Shown here piece by piece: positions 30,402 to 39,683 of a stretch of DNA of 64,000 bases. Source of the stretch: Tritrichomonas musculus (Eukaryota; Parabasalia; Tritrichomonadida; Tritrichomonadidae); assembly GCA_039105265.1 (NCBI GenBank), contig JAPFFF010000018.1:1674001-1738000 (forward strand), written 5' to 3'. The position numbers were made by a program, and so were the translations under genes. Numbering within the stretch: position 1 is the stretch's first letter; each line of letters starts with the position of its first letter. A model generated the notes under the pieces. That model saw only the letters and a program-made list of their open reading frames with translations, was not told the DNA's origin and ran no database searches.

Positions 30402-32232
30402 AATGTGTATGGCAACTTCGAAATAACGTATTTTTATGTTTATTGTTTTAAAAATATCTCACAATAATATATATATTTTAAGTTATTTTACTTTTTAATT
30501 TAATATTTATATACATAAATAATATATATTAATATATATACCAAATATAAAAATTATTAGTTTTTCAAAAATTACAGATATCTCTCTAAATGAAAAAAAA
30601 ATGTAAAAAGTATTGTTAATATTCATGCTTAACTAATTAGTATAATTGATGTTTAACGATTATTATTCATTTCTCCTCATTGATACAGGTGTAACCAATG
30701 CTTTTTGAAAAAAAAATGAAAGATTTGCATTTTTCTTGGAATGATATGAATGCTTCATTTAGTTACTACGTTTTATACTTAGACATTAGTGTATATATTT
30801 TATCTAAATAAATTAAATTTATCAATATTCTTGTTTTGCACGTTTATATAGACTTTTACTCATTGCATTAAATTAACAGTCAATTTAGATTAATTTCATA
30901 TAATAATATGCAAATATATATATTGAAATTAGTTTAGATATATATTATAATAATTTCTTTAAATACTCTATATTTGAACAGATACATATATTTTTTTGTG
31001 ACAATAAAATTCAATGCACAAAAAAAGAGATTTTGTGAATGAATAGAAATGTATTGAAATTTTCAGATAAAATACTTCTATTCAATTTTTTATTTCAATG
31101 TATAATTTCAATGTAATATTGAAAAATATTGATAGATATAATTTTTATAATTAATCGGATTTTTAATTGTTCTATTATTTTGGAACAAATTTTAGATTTT
31201 TTAAATAAAAGCAAAAATATGTTAATTTATATTTGATATATCATTCATTATAATAAATAAATGATTTAATTTTATTTATCAATCAAAATAAAAATAAATT
31301 ACAGTAAAGGACATTTTATTTCATATTTAACTTTTTAAAAAATCATTATAATCTGTTAAATATGCATAATAATAAATATAATATTAAATATAAAAATATT
31401 TTTAATGAATATCGATTTCAAATTTCAGATATATAAAATAAAAACCCTTAAACACTGATAAGGAATCATAACTGATTGATAGTTGAATATTGACTGAAAG
31501 TAGCATGGTTGTTTAAATTGGAATGATATACCATTAGATTTTTTTATAATACTTTTGTAATTTAAGTTATTGAAATAAATATTTCCTTTACTATTCTATA
31601 AATATAGTGTTTTCTATTAAACTATTTAACATTATTGGATTAAGGTACAATTCTCATACGTTTAGTAACTGCAAAACTTTTTGACACTTTAAGAAAAAGA
31701 AAAGACATGTTATATAAAAAATATTTTTTAAAAAATTATACATTTGAAAAATTTAATATAAAAAATAAAGCTCAGAATTTTAAATCTGACACTCATTCAA
31801 AAATAAACTTTTTCTGAGAGGTGCACTTTCACAAAATTTTAACGTTCTCTTTCTCAATATTTAACGTATGAGAATTGTACCTTAAACATCAATATTAGAA
31901 TTTTTACAATTAATCATTAAGTATTGAAAATATTTTATTTTTATAGAAATATTTAAATGTATGGTATTATTTCCTTGTTAAATTTCAAAAACACAATTAT
32001 TCATGAATATATTTATATTTTTTTATTCTCAGAAAAAATTGAGATAAATAATTTTTAATGCAAATATTCACAAAAAATTCAATTAATAATTAAAGAAATA
32101 AGAATATGTTTATATATGCAAAAAAAATAATTAGTTTTTATTTGATCATATTATATACATATATATATACTATAGAATATATATTTACAATATTTTAAAA
32201 AACTATTTTTTTTTGAAGTTGCCATACACATT
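30402..32232. mobile_element. 1831-bp element bounded by perfect 18-bp inverted repeats
   Basis: AATGTGTATGGCAACTTC at 30402-30419 is the exact reverse complement of 32215-32232. Both ends are flanked by AAAAAT (30396-30401 and 32233-32238), a possible 6-bp target duplication, though in AT-rich DNA this is weak. No coding frame inside; superfamily unassigned. It contains the TTAA-flanked element at 31644-31881 as a nested insertion. Confidence 0.7.
31644..31881. mobile_element. 238-bp MITE with TTAA target duplication (Kolobok/piggyBac-like)
   Basis: Perfect 19-bp inverted repeats GGTACAATTCTCATACGTT (31644-31662 and 31863-31881). TTAA lies at each side (31640-31643, 31882-31885). TTAA duplications are the mark of piggyBac and Kolobok superfamilies. 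No coding capacity. Confidence 0.88.
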
Positions 32233-32238
32233 AAAAAT

Positions 32239-32784
32239 ATTATATTTAGTTTTCAATGAAATGATTATTCTTAATCTTTCTGCTATTGCGTAAATTTCTT
32301 TCATTTCACTTGATTTCCAATGGTTTATCGGAAATTATCGACTTGTTGCACAAATATTATGGATAGTTTGGTTATCTTCAGTGGTTTGTTGAAGTTTTAT
32401 AAATTAGTATAGCACTTAGCATGCTTTTAAAATACTTGTTTCAAATAGAAATTGCTTATTTGATTGTAACAGTAATAAAATATATCAAACAAATGCAAAT
32501 TTTGATCATATCATTGATGCAGCATCATCATTATGATATCATTTACATATCTTATACGATAACTGCTCTTGTATAAGTATTTAACTTAAGTATCATCAAT
32601 TTTGTGTAATATGTAAGCTTGAATCAAATGCTCAACGATAAAGGATTTGGGTTGTTCATTAATTTAATTTCAAATTTCTCATTAAATGTAGTCTAAAACA
32701 ACTTTCAAGTATATGAGATTTTATTAACGTTTTTTTTGATGTATCGTTTATAATTTTTCTAAAATCATTTAATTCGACTCTTTG
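32239..32784. other. Gene-free spacer
   Basis: AT-rich; a minus-strand frame 32659-32892 is an antisense shadow of the following ankyrin exon. Nothing else recognised. Confidence 0.4.
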
Positions 32785-34441
32785 ATGGGAGAAGGAGAAA
32801 CCAGCTTTCAATCTCTCGTTGATCAGATAAAAAATGGTGATTATTTTAGTTATAGGGAAAAGTTGAATAACTTTAATAACATAGATTATCAAATTTATTT
32901 TTTTTTATTTAACGACGTTCAATTAAGCCATTTCTCAATCAGTTTTTGAAACTCATTTTTTATGAAATTTTAACCAATTTATTTATGGTATTTTATTTTT
33001 ATATTTAATAACAGCCTCCTTCATTATTGTGCATTTAATTCAAATTTTCAAGCTATGATTGCTACATTAGCTCGAAAACCGAATTTTGACATAACAAACA
33101 TTACATTCTAATTTTTATAGAAATCATTTAACACCGCTTTTTGTTACTATTTGGAGAGGTCATTTACACTTGTCTGCAATTTTACTTCAATCAGGTGCTA
33201 ATCCAAATATTCCAGATCAAATTTCTGATTAACTTTACTTATTCAGTTTTTTCTTTTATTTATAATATTTCTTTTATTTTTTTTATAAACCTCCTTTAAT
33301 ATATGCAATTAAACGAAGGGATATCAGAGCTGTTCGTTTGCTACTTGATTTCAATGCTGATTTAAATCATCCTGCGGATAAACCGCCTCTTACAGTTGCT
33401 GCTAAAATTGGATTTTATGAAGGTGTAAAAATGCTTCGAGAAAAAGGTGCCATGATAGATGAAAACGGAGAAAATTCATTACTTGCAGCTGTCAAAAGCG
33501 GAAGTCGTGAATGCTTTGCAGCAATGATTGAAGGCCAAGAGCATGTTGTTTTGAGAAATATTGATTCACATTCATTATCATATCATGCCATAAAAATTAG
33601 CTCAAATCTCCTGCCTTTGATTGCTTACATTACAGAAATTCAGTGTGAAAAGCAAGTAGGAAAAATGAGTGAAGATCAATTGATATTTCCCCCAAAGGAT
33701 ATTAGTGATAAAAAAGACAAGCAAAAATTCAAAACTGCTCTAGATCTTCAAGATCATTATTTACCATATTCGCAAATAAAGAAAGAACTCAAACATATTA
33801 TGCCAGTATTCAATCCTGTTCAAGAATCAGATGCTGAAGCCAATGTAGAAGTGGAAGAAAATAAAAAAGAAAGCGAAGCTCAATATTCAGAATCTGAAAC
33901 TGAAGATAATCTAGAAGAGCAAGAGAGTCAGCCAATAAAGCAAAATAATCAAGCTAAAAAAAATAAAAAAATTGATTCTTCTGCTTTTCTACCTCAAATT
34001 CCAGTTAATAGTGCCTCAAATTATGAAAGTTATGAAACTGCATATTCTGATGATAACAATAATAATAATAGCAACAATAAAAATAATATAATGCTTGAAA
34101 CTCCAAAAAGAAAGCTATCAGGAATAGAAGAAATAAATGTTAGTAACCAAAAAATAATCAATCTTTCACAAGATCAGCTAAATAAACAGCAAATTCCAAA
34201 CAGTGCGTTTTCAAGTAGTCCTGAAGGTGATGACTATTTGGAAGAAGAAGAAGAAGAAAAAGAAAACTTGGAATTTGAAACTGAGGAAGATGAGATTGAA
34301 ATTGAAGAAGAAGAGGAGGAGGCTGAAAATACACTTGTTGCTACTACAAATGTAGAATATGAATACGAAGGATATGAATATGATATTGAAACTCAAGTCC
34401 CCAATCCAAATAATATTTACTCTCCTCAAGCAGCTCTTTAA
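32785..34441 (+). CDS. Ankyrin-repeat protein with acidic C-terminal tail; three probable introns
   Basis: Exon-like blocks in order are: 32785-32892 (MGEGETSFQSLVDQIKNGDY and on to NNIDYQ), 33013 to about 33098 (SLLHYCAFNSNFQAMIATLA), about 33121-33229 (NHLTPLFVTIWRGHLHLSAI, then LLQSGANPNIPDQ) and 33287-34441 (KPPLIYAIKRRDIRAVRLLL onward). Together they give about four consecutive ankyrin repeats in correct order, interrupted by AT-rich gaps of about 120, 22 and 57 bases with stops or phase changes, each just before the TPLH-type turn. After the repeats, the last 170 residues are acidic, Glu/Asn-rich and probably disordered. The exact splice borders cannot be set; no canonical Trichomonas splice motif is visible. 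Alternative: an eroded gene. Confidence 0.6.
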
Positions 34442-34757
34442 GAATTATTTTTAAAAGTTCTATTTATTTTTATTAAAAATAATATGTGTTATGATATCAC
34501 TATCTGATTTTTATATTTTTGTTTCCACGGTATTTTTCTGATTGTGATTATGGCAAAACAAGTGAAGTCATTTGTTTTGTTGAGTTAAAAAAGAAGAGCT
34601 TCATTACTTCAAATTCATTTATCAAGCATTTTATATTTTGCAATTTTTTAATCAAATCATGTTTAAATATAAACAAATAATTGATAAAGTTGATGATTAA
34701 ACTAATAATAATAATGATTTATATAGAAAATACAAACAATACTTATTGATCTATAAA
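34442..34757. other. Convergent 3' spacer
   Basis: Between convergent genes; AT-rich, nothing recognised. Confidence 0.4.
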
Positions 34758-35492
34758 TCAAATTTTTGATGAATAATTAAAAGATGCTGTTCGTTGCTGA
34801 GAAGGCGTATCAGAAACAATACCTCGAAGAAGGCGTAATGTCTTTTGATTCAAAGCTGAGAGATTGATTTTATGGTCATTCTCTGATAGATCAATTCCAA
34901 CTTCATTTTCGTTAACAACCTTAATAATTTTAGCAATTATAGCTGGGTCATCAACAAATTTATAACTATGAGAGAAGAAATTAATATCATCTTGAGTCAA
35001 GAAAGAATGAGCCATCCTTCGTTCAGGAACAAGAATCTCCATATCATCTGTTAAATTAAATTGTGATAGAGGTCCTGGCTGCGACTTAAATAATTGAGAG
35101 AGTATCATCTGGCATTTTGTATATTCGTTTGTCCATTCTTCATGCGATTTTGTATCAACTTGAGTAGAGACAGCTTTTTCAAATATTTTCTTCAAACGAT
35201 CCGCCATAAAAACTTCGAGTGATGGCCTACCATGATATATTTCAGCGTTTTCCCATACTTGATTAACATCAGCTTTGACCTCTTCCACTGAGTTATATTT
35301 GTTATCAATAATTTTAGATTTGATAGTTCCAAGATCCATCGGTTTTTTAACTTTTTCAAGATAATCAGGAACATTATCAAGCTCTGGATCAACTCGAATA
35401 TTAAAAATTTGAGCAATTGGATGCAGCATTAATTCATCTATTATTTCTAGGAGTGATTTTGTTTGATCAGGAGATATACCAGAAGTTGTCAT
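34758..35492 (-). CDS. BET-like protein: one bromodomain plus NET-like domain
   Basis: 244 residues from the ATG at 35492. Bromodomain at about 8-105: FNIRVDPELDNVPDYLEKVKKPMDLGTIKSKI is the ZA region, and VWENAEIYH holds the acetyl-lysine Asn. The C-terminal region (about 160-230) contains DDINFFSHSYKFVDDPAIIAKI and HKINLSALNQKTLRLLRGIV, a NET-like pattern. It is a paralogue of the protein at 20992 with the same architecture. It shares a 75-bp divergent promoter with the 14-3-3 gene; a TGAAAAAGTT box lies 40 bases upstream. Confidence 0.87.
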   Translation of the reverse strand: MTTSGISPDQTKSLLEIIDELMLHPIAQIFNIRVDPELDNVPDYLEKVKKPMDLGTIKSKIIDNKYNSVEEVKADVNQVWENAEIYHGRPSLEVFMADRLKKIFEKAVSTQVDTKSHEEWTNEYTKCQMILSQLFKSQPGPLSQFNLTDDMEILVPERRMAHSFLTQDDINFFSHSYKFVDDPAIIAKIIKVVNENEVGIDLSENDHKINLSALNQKTLRLLRGIVSDTPSQQRTASFNYSSKI

Positions 35493-35531
35493 CAACCTGA
35501 AATCCTTTTGAATTTAATTGAATTAGTTGCA

Positions 35532-35541
35532 TGAAAAAGTT
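35532..35541 (-). promoter_or_regulatory. Candidate promoter box in 75-bp bidirectional spacer
   Basis: AACTTTTTCA on the coding strand of the BET-like gene, 40 bases upstream of its ATG and 27 bases upstream of the divergent 14-3-3 ATG. Confidence 0.4.
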
Positions 35542-35567
35542 TATAAAAACATTTCAAATCACAAATC

Positions 35568-36323
35568 ATGCAAACTGATGAAATTATTAGTGAGGAAATT
35601 GTGGAACCACTGTCAGAAGAGCAATGGCAATTAAAATTTGATACTCTCAAAATTCTCGAACCAATTAATTGCAGTAATGATAAATTAAAAATAATGCGCG
35701 AACTAATTTATTCGAATCCATGCTTTAATCATGATCAAAGACTTCTTTTTGTAAGTACATATCGCGCAGCAACATCATCCAAACGAAATGGATTGAGGAT
35801 GCTAGCTGCAATTGCCGATCAACAGAAACATCGGGGAAAAAGTGATAAAACTCAAAAATTAGACGAAATTAGATCAACTCTTCAACTTGATTTATTTAAT
35901 TTATATAATGAAGTTCAACAAATGATTGACAATTATTTATTACCAAAAGCAAGTGATTCTGAATCAAAAGCTTTATATTTTTTGGCTAAAGCTGATTTTT
36001 TCAGATATATGCATGAGTTTGCAAATAAGACAGATCAGATAGAATACGAAAAAAATGCTGAAGAATTTTATCAAAAAGCGTATGAAATGCCGCTTTCAAA
36101 AGAATCATCACTTTCTCTTTCAATCTCTTTGAATTACAGCGTTTTTTTATATGAAGTTCAAAAACAGAAAAAAAAGGCAATAGAAGTTGCTCAACAGGCA
36201 CTTGATGAAAGTGGTATTCTTGTTAACGATGGAAATGATGAAAATTTTACAGAGTCAACAACATTGCAAGCACTTCTTCGTGAAAATATCTTTGCATGGA
36301 CACGTGATGAAGTTGATTCATAG
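35568..36323 (+). CDS. 14-3-3 protein
   Basis: 251 residues, full length for the family (about 245-260). Recognisable segments are RLLFVSTYRAATSSKRNGLRML (cf. LLSVAYKNVVGARRSSWR), ESKALYFLAKADFFRYMHEFA with the phosphate-binding pair R146-Y147, SLSLSISLNYSVFLYEV and TTLQALLRENIFAWT. The Lys of AYKN in the phosphopeptide pocket is Arg (R66). 14-3-3 dimers bind phosphoserine/threonine motifs on client proteins in the cytosol. It is diverged but keeps the core pocket. Confidence 0.92.
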   Translation: MQTDEIISEEIVEPLSEEQWQLKFDTLKILEPINCSNDKLKIMRELIYSNPCFNHDQRLLFVSTYRAATSSKRNGLRMLAAIADQQKHRGKSDKTQKLDEIRSTLQLDLFNLYNEVQQMIDNYLLPKASDSESKALYFLAKADFFRYMHEFANKTDQIEYEKNAEEFYQKAYEMPLSKESSLSLSISLNYSVFLYEVQKQKKKAIEVAQQALDESGILVNDGNDENFTESTTLQALLRENIFAWTRDEVDS

Positions 36324-36798
36324 AAAAATTAATTTTTCATTAATATGAGATTAGCTCAATTCATAAAAAGATTTATAAAGCAGAAGAATCCATGCTTTAT
36401 TCTGGATGATTGTGAGCACATATTCACAAAATACGATTTCTTTATATAGATTTATGATTGAACTCTTAATTATTTCCATATTAGAAGGTAATTAATTTGA
36501 TTATAAAACTCTTTATATACAAATTCAAATATTAATGCGCATATAGTACTAGTGAGTAAAAATTTGTTTGATAAGTAATTTGTTCTTTTTTGACGCTTGA
36601 GTAAAATCCAAGATTAATAATATTTCTCCGAATTTTTTTTCTTCATTTCTTCATGAAGAAATATGAATTTGATTATCTGTAGACTCTATACAGACGCATA
36701 TGAAATTGAATATATTTTAATCGACATTTTCTCTAATTGAATGTCTTTTTTTATTTTTCATTTTCATTCAAAAAACTTTCGTTAATAATATAGCGTAA
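36324..36798. other. Spacer
   Basis: AT-rich; contains a short TTTCTTCATTTCTTCATGAAGAAATATGAA hairpin-like stretch near 36638-36667. Just before the next gene, AACTTTCGTT lies at 36774-36783. Confidence 0.4.
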
Positions 36799-37800
36799 AT
36801 GGAGTTAAATGTTGATGATATTTCTCATTATTTCATGTACTTCATACATGGATTACCAATGAATTACCAGTCTCTTGAAACTACTCTTGGAAATATAGTA
36901 TTTTTCTGTATAAACGGATTAGCCATAATAGGGAAACTAGATGAAGTCCTCTCTCCACAACGCAAAAAAGAAATAATAGATTGGATTTACACCCAACAAG
37001 TTCAACCTCCACTTATGGGTGGCTTTCGCCATTCGCCTGCACATTATACTCCCAACCATACAGTTGAGGAAGCTCACATTGTGATGACTTATTCCTATCT
37101 CGCAACACTTATTTTGCTCGGTGATGATCTCAGCCGTGTCGATGTTCCTAGAGTAATGGAATTTCTCAAAGCGATGCAATTACCGTCGGGGTCTTTTATT
37201 TCGCATTCAATGAATTCTGAAGATGACTTGAGATTTGTTTATAGTGCTGCTGCTATTTGCCGAATACTTGGAACAAATGGTGACCTAGATGTCGAAAAAT
37301 CAATTGAATTTATTTTGAGTTGTCAAACCTATGAAGGAGGGTTTTCGTATCAGCATGGTGATGAATCTCATGGTGGTGCTACTTACTGTGCAATTAGCGC
37401 CTTAGATTTATGGGGTGCACTTGATCGAATTAAAAATAAAAAATTGCTCGCATATTGGCTCAGCCAAAGACAAATTGATGGCTTTAATGGCCGTTCGCAT
37501 AAGCTTACTGATACTTGCTATTCATTCTGGATCGGCTCACCTTTGAGAACTCTTGGTTGGTATGAAGATATTGTTGACATCAAGCGGTTGACAGCTTTCA
37601 TATTCTCGAATTATTGCGGGAAAGGGCAATTTAGATCAAATGCTCGTGATAATCCTGATATTGTTCATACCTATTTCTCACTCTGTGGATTATCATTAGC
37701 AAGATATGCTGGAGTAGAACCAATTCATTCTTCTCTTGGAATTGTTGCCAAATACATTCCAGAAAAGATGTTAAATCTTCATGAACCAAGCAGCAAATAA
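36799..37800 (+). CDS. Geranylgeranyltransferase type I beta subunit
   Basis: 333 residues of alpha-alpha barrel prenyltransferase beta repeats: GGFRHSPAH, PSGSFISHS, YEGGFSYQHGDESHGGATYC, FNGRSHKLTDTCYSFWIG and DNPDIVHTYFSLCGLSL. The zinc ligands Asp and Cys (TDTCYSFW) and His (VHTYF) are present. DESHGGATYC and DTCYSFWIG follow the GGTase-I pattern rather than farnesyltransferase (DGCYSFWQ) or Rab GGTase. The enzyme attaches geranylgeranyl to C-terminal CaaX cysteines of Rho-like GTPases, together with an alpha subunit not seen here. Length fits the family. Confidence 0.88.
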   Translation: MELNVDDISHYFMYFIHGLPMNYQSLETTLGNIVFFCINGLAIIGKLDEVLSPQRKKEIIDWIYTQQVQPPLMGGFRHSPAHYTPNHTVEEAHIVMTYSYLATLILLGDDLSRVDVPRVMEFLKAMQLPSGSFISHSMNSEDDLRFVYSAAAICRILGTNGDLDVEKSIEFILSCQTYEGGFSYQHGDESHGGATYCAISALDLWGALDRIKNKKLLAYWLSQRQIDGFNGRSHKLTDTCYSFWIGSPLRTLGWYEDIVDIKRLTAFIFSNYCGKGQFRSNARDNPDIVHTYFSLCGLSLARYAGVEPIHSSLGIVAKYIPEKMLNLHEPSSK

Positions 37801-38175
37801 TTCATTTGAAGAATAATTCTTTTTTTTTATGTTAAATTTTATTTGATATTTTATTTCTAAAGGATTCAAAAATAATATTAATATCCCCTTTTGGCTTCTA
37901 TGAGAGCAAATTTAAATAAATTAACCACATCAAACTTGACATTTGAAAAGTCTAGATCAAAAGCCTTAATATATTTTTATAAATTAAAATATGATCATAT
38001 TATACTAATTTTTGAAGAAATAGATGCACAATTTTATAAATTTGAAAAGCATGCAAATACATTCAATGAATAGTGAAAATGACTAGATCAGAAATAAAAT
38101 TATAAAGAAATTAGATAAAGTATAAATATAATGTTTTTTTAAATACTTTAAAAAAATGGTGAAAGATATATGATT
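37801..38175. other. Spacer with a short frame remnant
   Basis: A 57-codon frame from an ATG at 37900 to 38073 (RANLNKLTTSNLTFEKSR and on) has protein-like composition but no recognisable family. It may be a gene fragment and is not called as a gene. Confidence 0.3.
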
Positions 38176-38934
38176 TTAAGCACGCTTTGGTTTCTTTGCA
38201 GCTCTGTAAACAGCATAATATTGTGTGAATGCTGTTAATATTGTTTCCATAATAGAGAAGAAGCACCAAATTGAAGCTTGCTCTCCATCAGCAACATCGA
38301 AGAAGCAGGCAATAAGAGGTCCTGAGATGAATAAAACAATAGTTCCAAGTCTTTGTCCCATAAGAAATGGTGTAACAAACATGTTCATGAAGTGAGCTGA
38401 TAATCCTGGCATAATATATGTTGGTTTTAGCATTTTAAATGTCCATCTGATATGGTATAAACCTGTCATTGAACATGTTTTTGGTCCGCAAACACCTTCC
38501 ATTTGTTCGGTGCAAAGAATCATAAATTCGTTTCTTGCATCTGAAAATGTTGGAATAATCATACGAAAAGACATCAAAGTTCCTGTAACAGCGCAGAGCC
38601 AAAAAATTAACTTCCATGTCACATCGCGTTGGCCCTTTGAATTTAAAGGATCGAGAGCGGAGAAAGCGAAATTAGAGAAAAGTGGTTGGAAACAAATGTG
38701 GTACCAACCAAGTTGTGTCCAAAATACATTGATAAACTGGTCGCATTTATCAATAACGAGGTATTGGAAAAATTGAAGTCCTTCCATAAAAGCGAAATAA
38801 AAGAAGCACCAAGAAACACGCTGACGGCGCCAAGTTTCCATTTTAGCCCAAAATCCTTTACCAAGGACGATGTATGTACCTATAGCGATACTGAGAAGAG
38901 TAAATGCGAGAGTGAACTCCTTATTAAAACACAT
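38176..38934 (-). CDS. Seven-TM protein of the MCFS type (DUF6629/DUF5765-like)
   Basis: 252 residues beginning MCFNKEFTLAF, matching the N-terminal MCFSxExS signature of this uncharacterised membrane family. About seven hydrophobic helices follow. Other family-like features are the aromatic FAFMEGLQFFQY in helix 2, the TGLYHIRW segment in the middle and GEQASIWCFF before the last helix. Function is unknown in any organism; family members are plasma-membrane or endomembrane proteins. The C-terminus is basic (KKPKRA), a possible di-lysine-like tail. Confidence 0.7.
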   Translation of the reverse strand: MCFNKEFTLAFTLLSIAIGTYIVLGKGFWAKMETWRRQRVSWCFFYFAFMEGLQFFQYLVIDKCDQFINVFWTQLGWYHICFQPLFSNFAFSALDPLNSKGQRDVTWKLIFWLCAVTGTLMSFRMIIPTFSDARNEFMILCTEQMEGVCGPKTCSMTGLYHIRWTFKMLKPTYIMPGLSAHFMNMFVTPFLMGQRLGTIVLFISGPLIACFFDVADGEQASIWCFFSIMETILTAFTQYYAVYRAAKKPKRA

Positions 38935-39347
38935 CTCAGTTTATTATATTGAGCTTAAATTTCACCTATGGTCAAATTTATTTCAATATGAGCAACTGTT
39001 TATATTTTGAAAAATAGAATTGAATTTTTTTTTCAATAGTTCATTCAAAATTGCGTCATTGCCGTTTATTTTTCACGATTCAGTATCATTTCATGTTATT
39101 TCCTATTCGCTTTTCTAACTAATCAAATCAAAATCAATAACGCTATAATTATTTAATATTTTCAAATAATAGTAATATTGCAATTATTGATTCACTATAT
39201 GAAAAAACTTTTAATACTTTCATTTGTCAATTAAGTCATCCCGAAACGAATATAAAAAATGAATTTTTACTCTTTTTAGATTCCTTTCTCGTTTCTATTA
39301 GTTTTTTTAGAGATTAATCTGAAATAACGAATAAAGTGAGAGAAATA

Positions 39348-39556
39348 AAGGGGGGTCGATTCAAAAAATAGGGGGTCGATTCAAAAAATCATTAATTTCA
39401 AGGGAAAACGATAATAAAAATTTATTTTGAGAAAAAAATATTTGAAAAAAAATTTTTTTCTTAAAATTTATTTTCTGAAAAAATATTCAATTTTTTCTTA
39501 ACTTGATCGTCGACCCCTATTTTATTGAATGAGACCCCTATTTTTTTGGGGCACTT
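39348..39556. mobile_element. 209-bp MITE with doubled inverted repeats, TA target duplication
   Basis: Bordered by TA at 39346-39347 and 39557-39558. The left end carries two tandem copies of (A)GGGGGTCGATTCAAAAAAT. The right end carries two inverted copies of ATAGGGGTC(G/T). The terminal AAG matches the TA-flanked elements at 30238 and 63229. No coding capacity. The GGTCGATTCAAA text resembles a tRNA T-arm only by chance. Confidence 0.75.
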
Positions 39557-39683
39557 TAAGGCCAATAATGACCTTTTAACCGTTTTATGAAACATCAAAA
39601 CAGCATCAAAAAAAAATAAAAATAAAAAAATCTATTTTAATAAAAACAAATATTACTATAACAAATTAAAATAAACAATTAAA

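Noticed and set aside
32659-32892. Minus-strand frame of 77 codons
   Set aside because: Antisense shadow of the first ankyrin exon, low-quality composition.
37900-38073. 57-codon frame downstream of the GGTase-I gene
   Set aside because: No family and too short; could be a fragment but cannot be supported.
39340-39400. GGGTCGATTCAAA resembling a tRNA T-arm
   Set aside because: No acceptor, D or anticodon arms around it; it is part of the doubled inverted repeats of the MITE.
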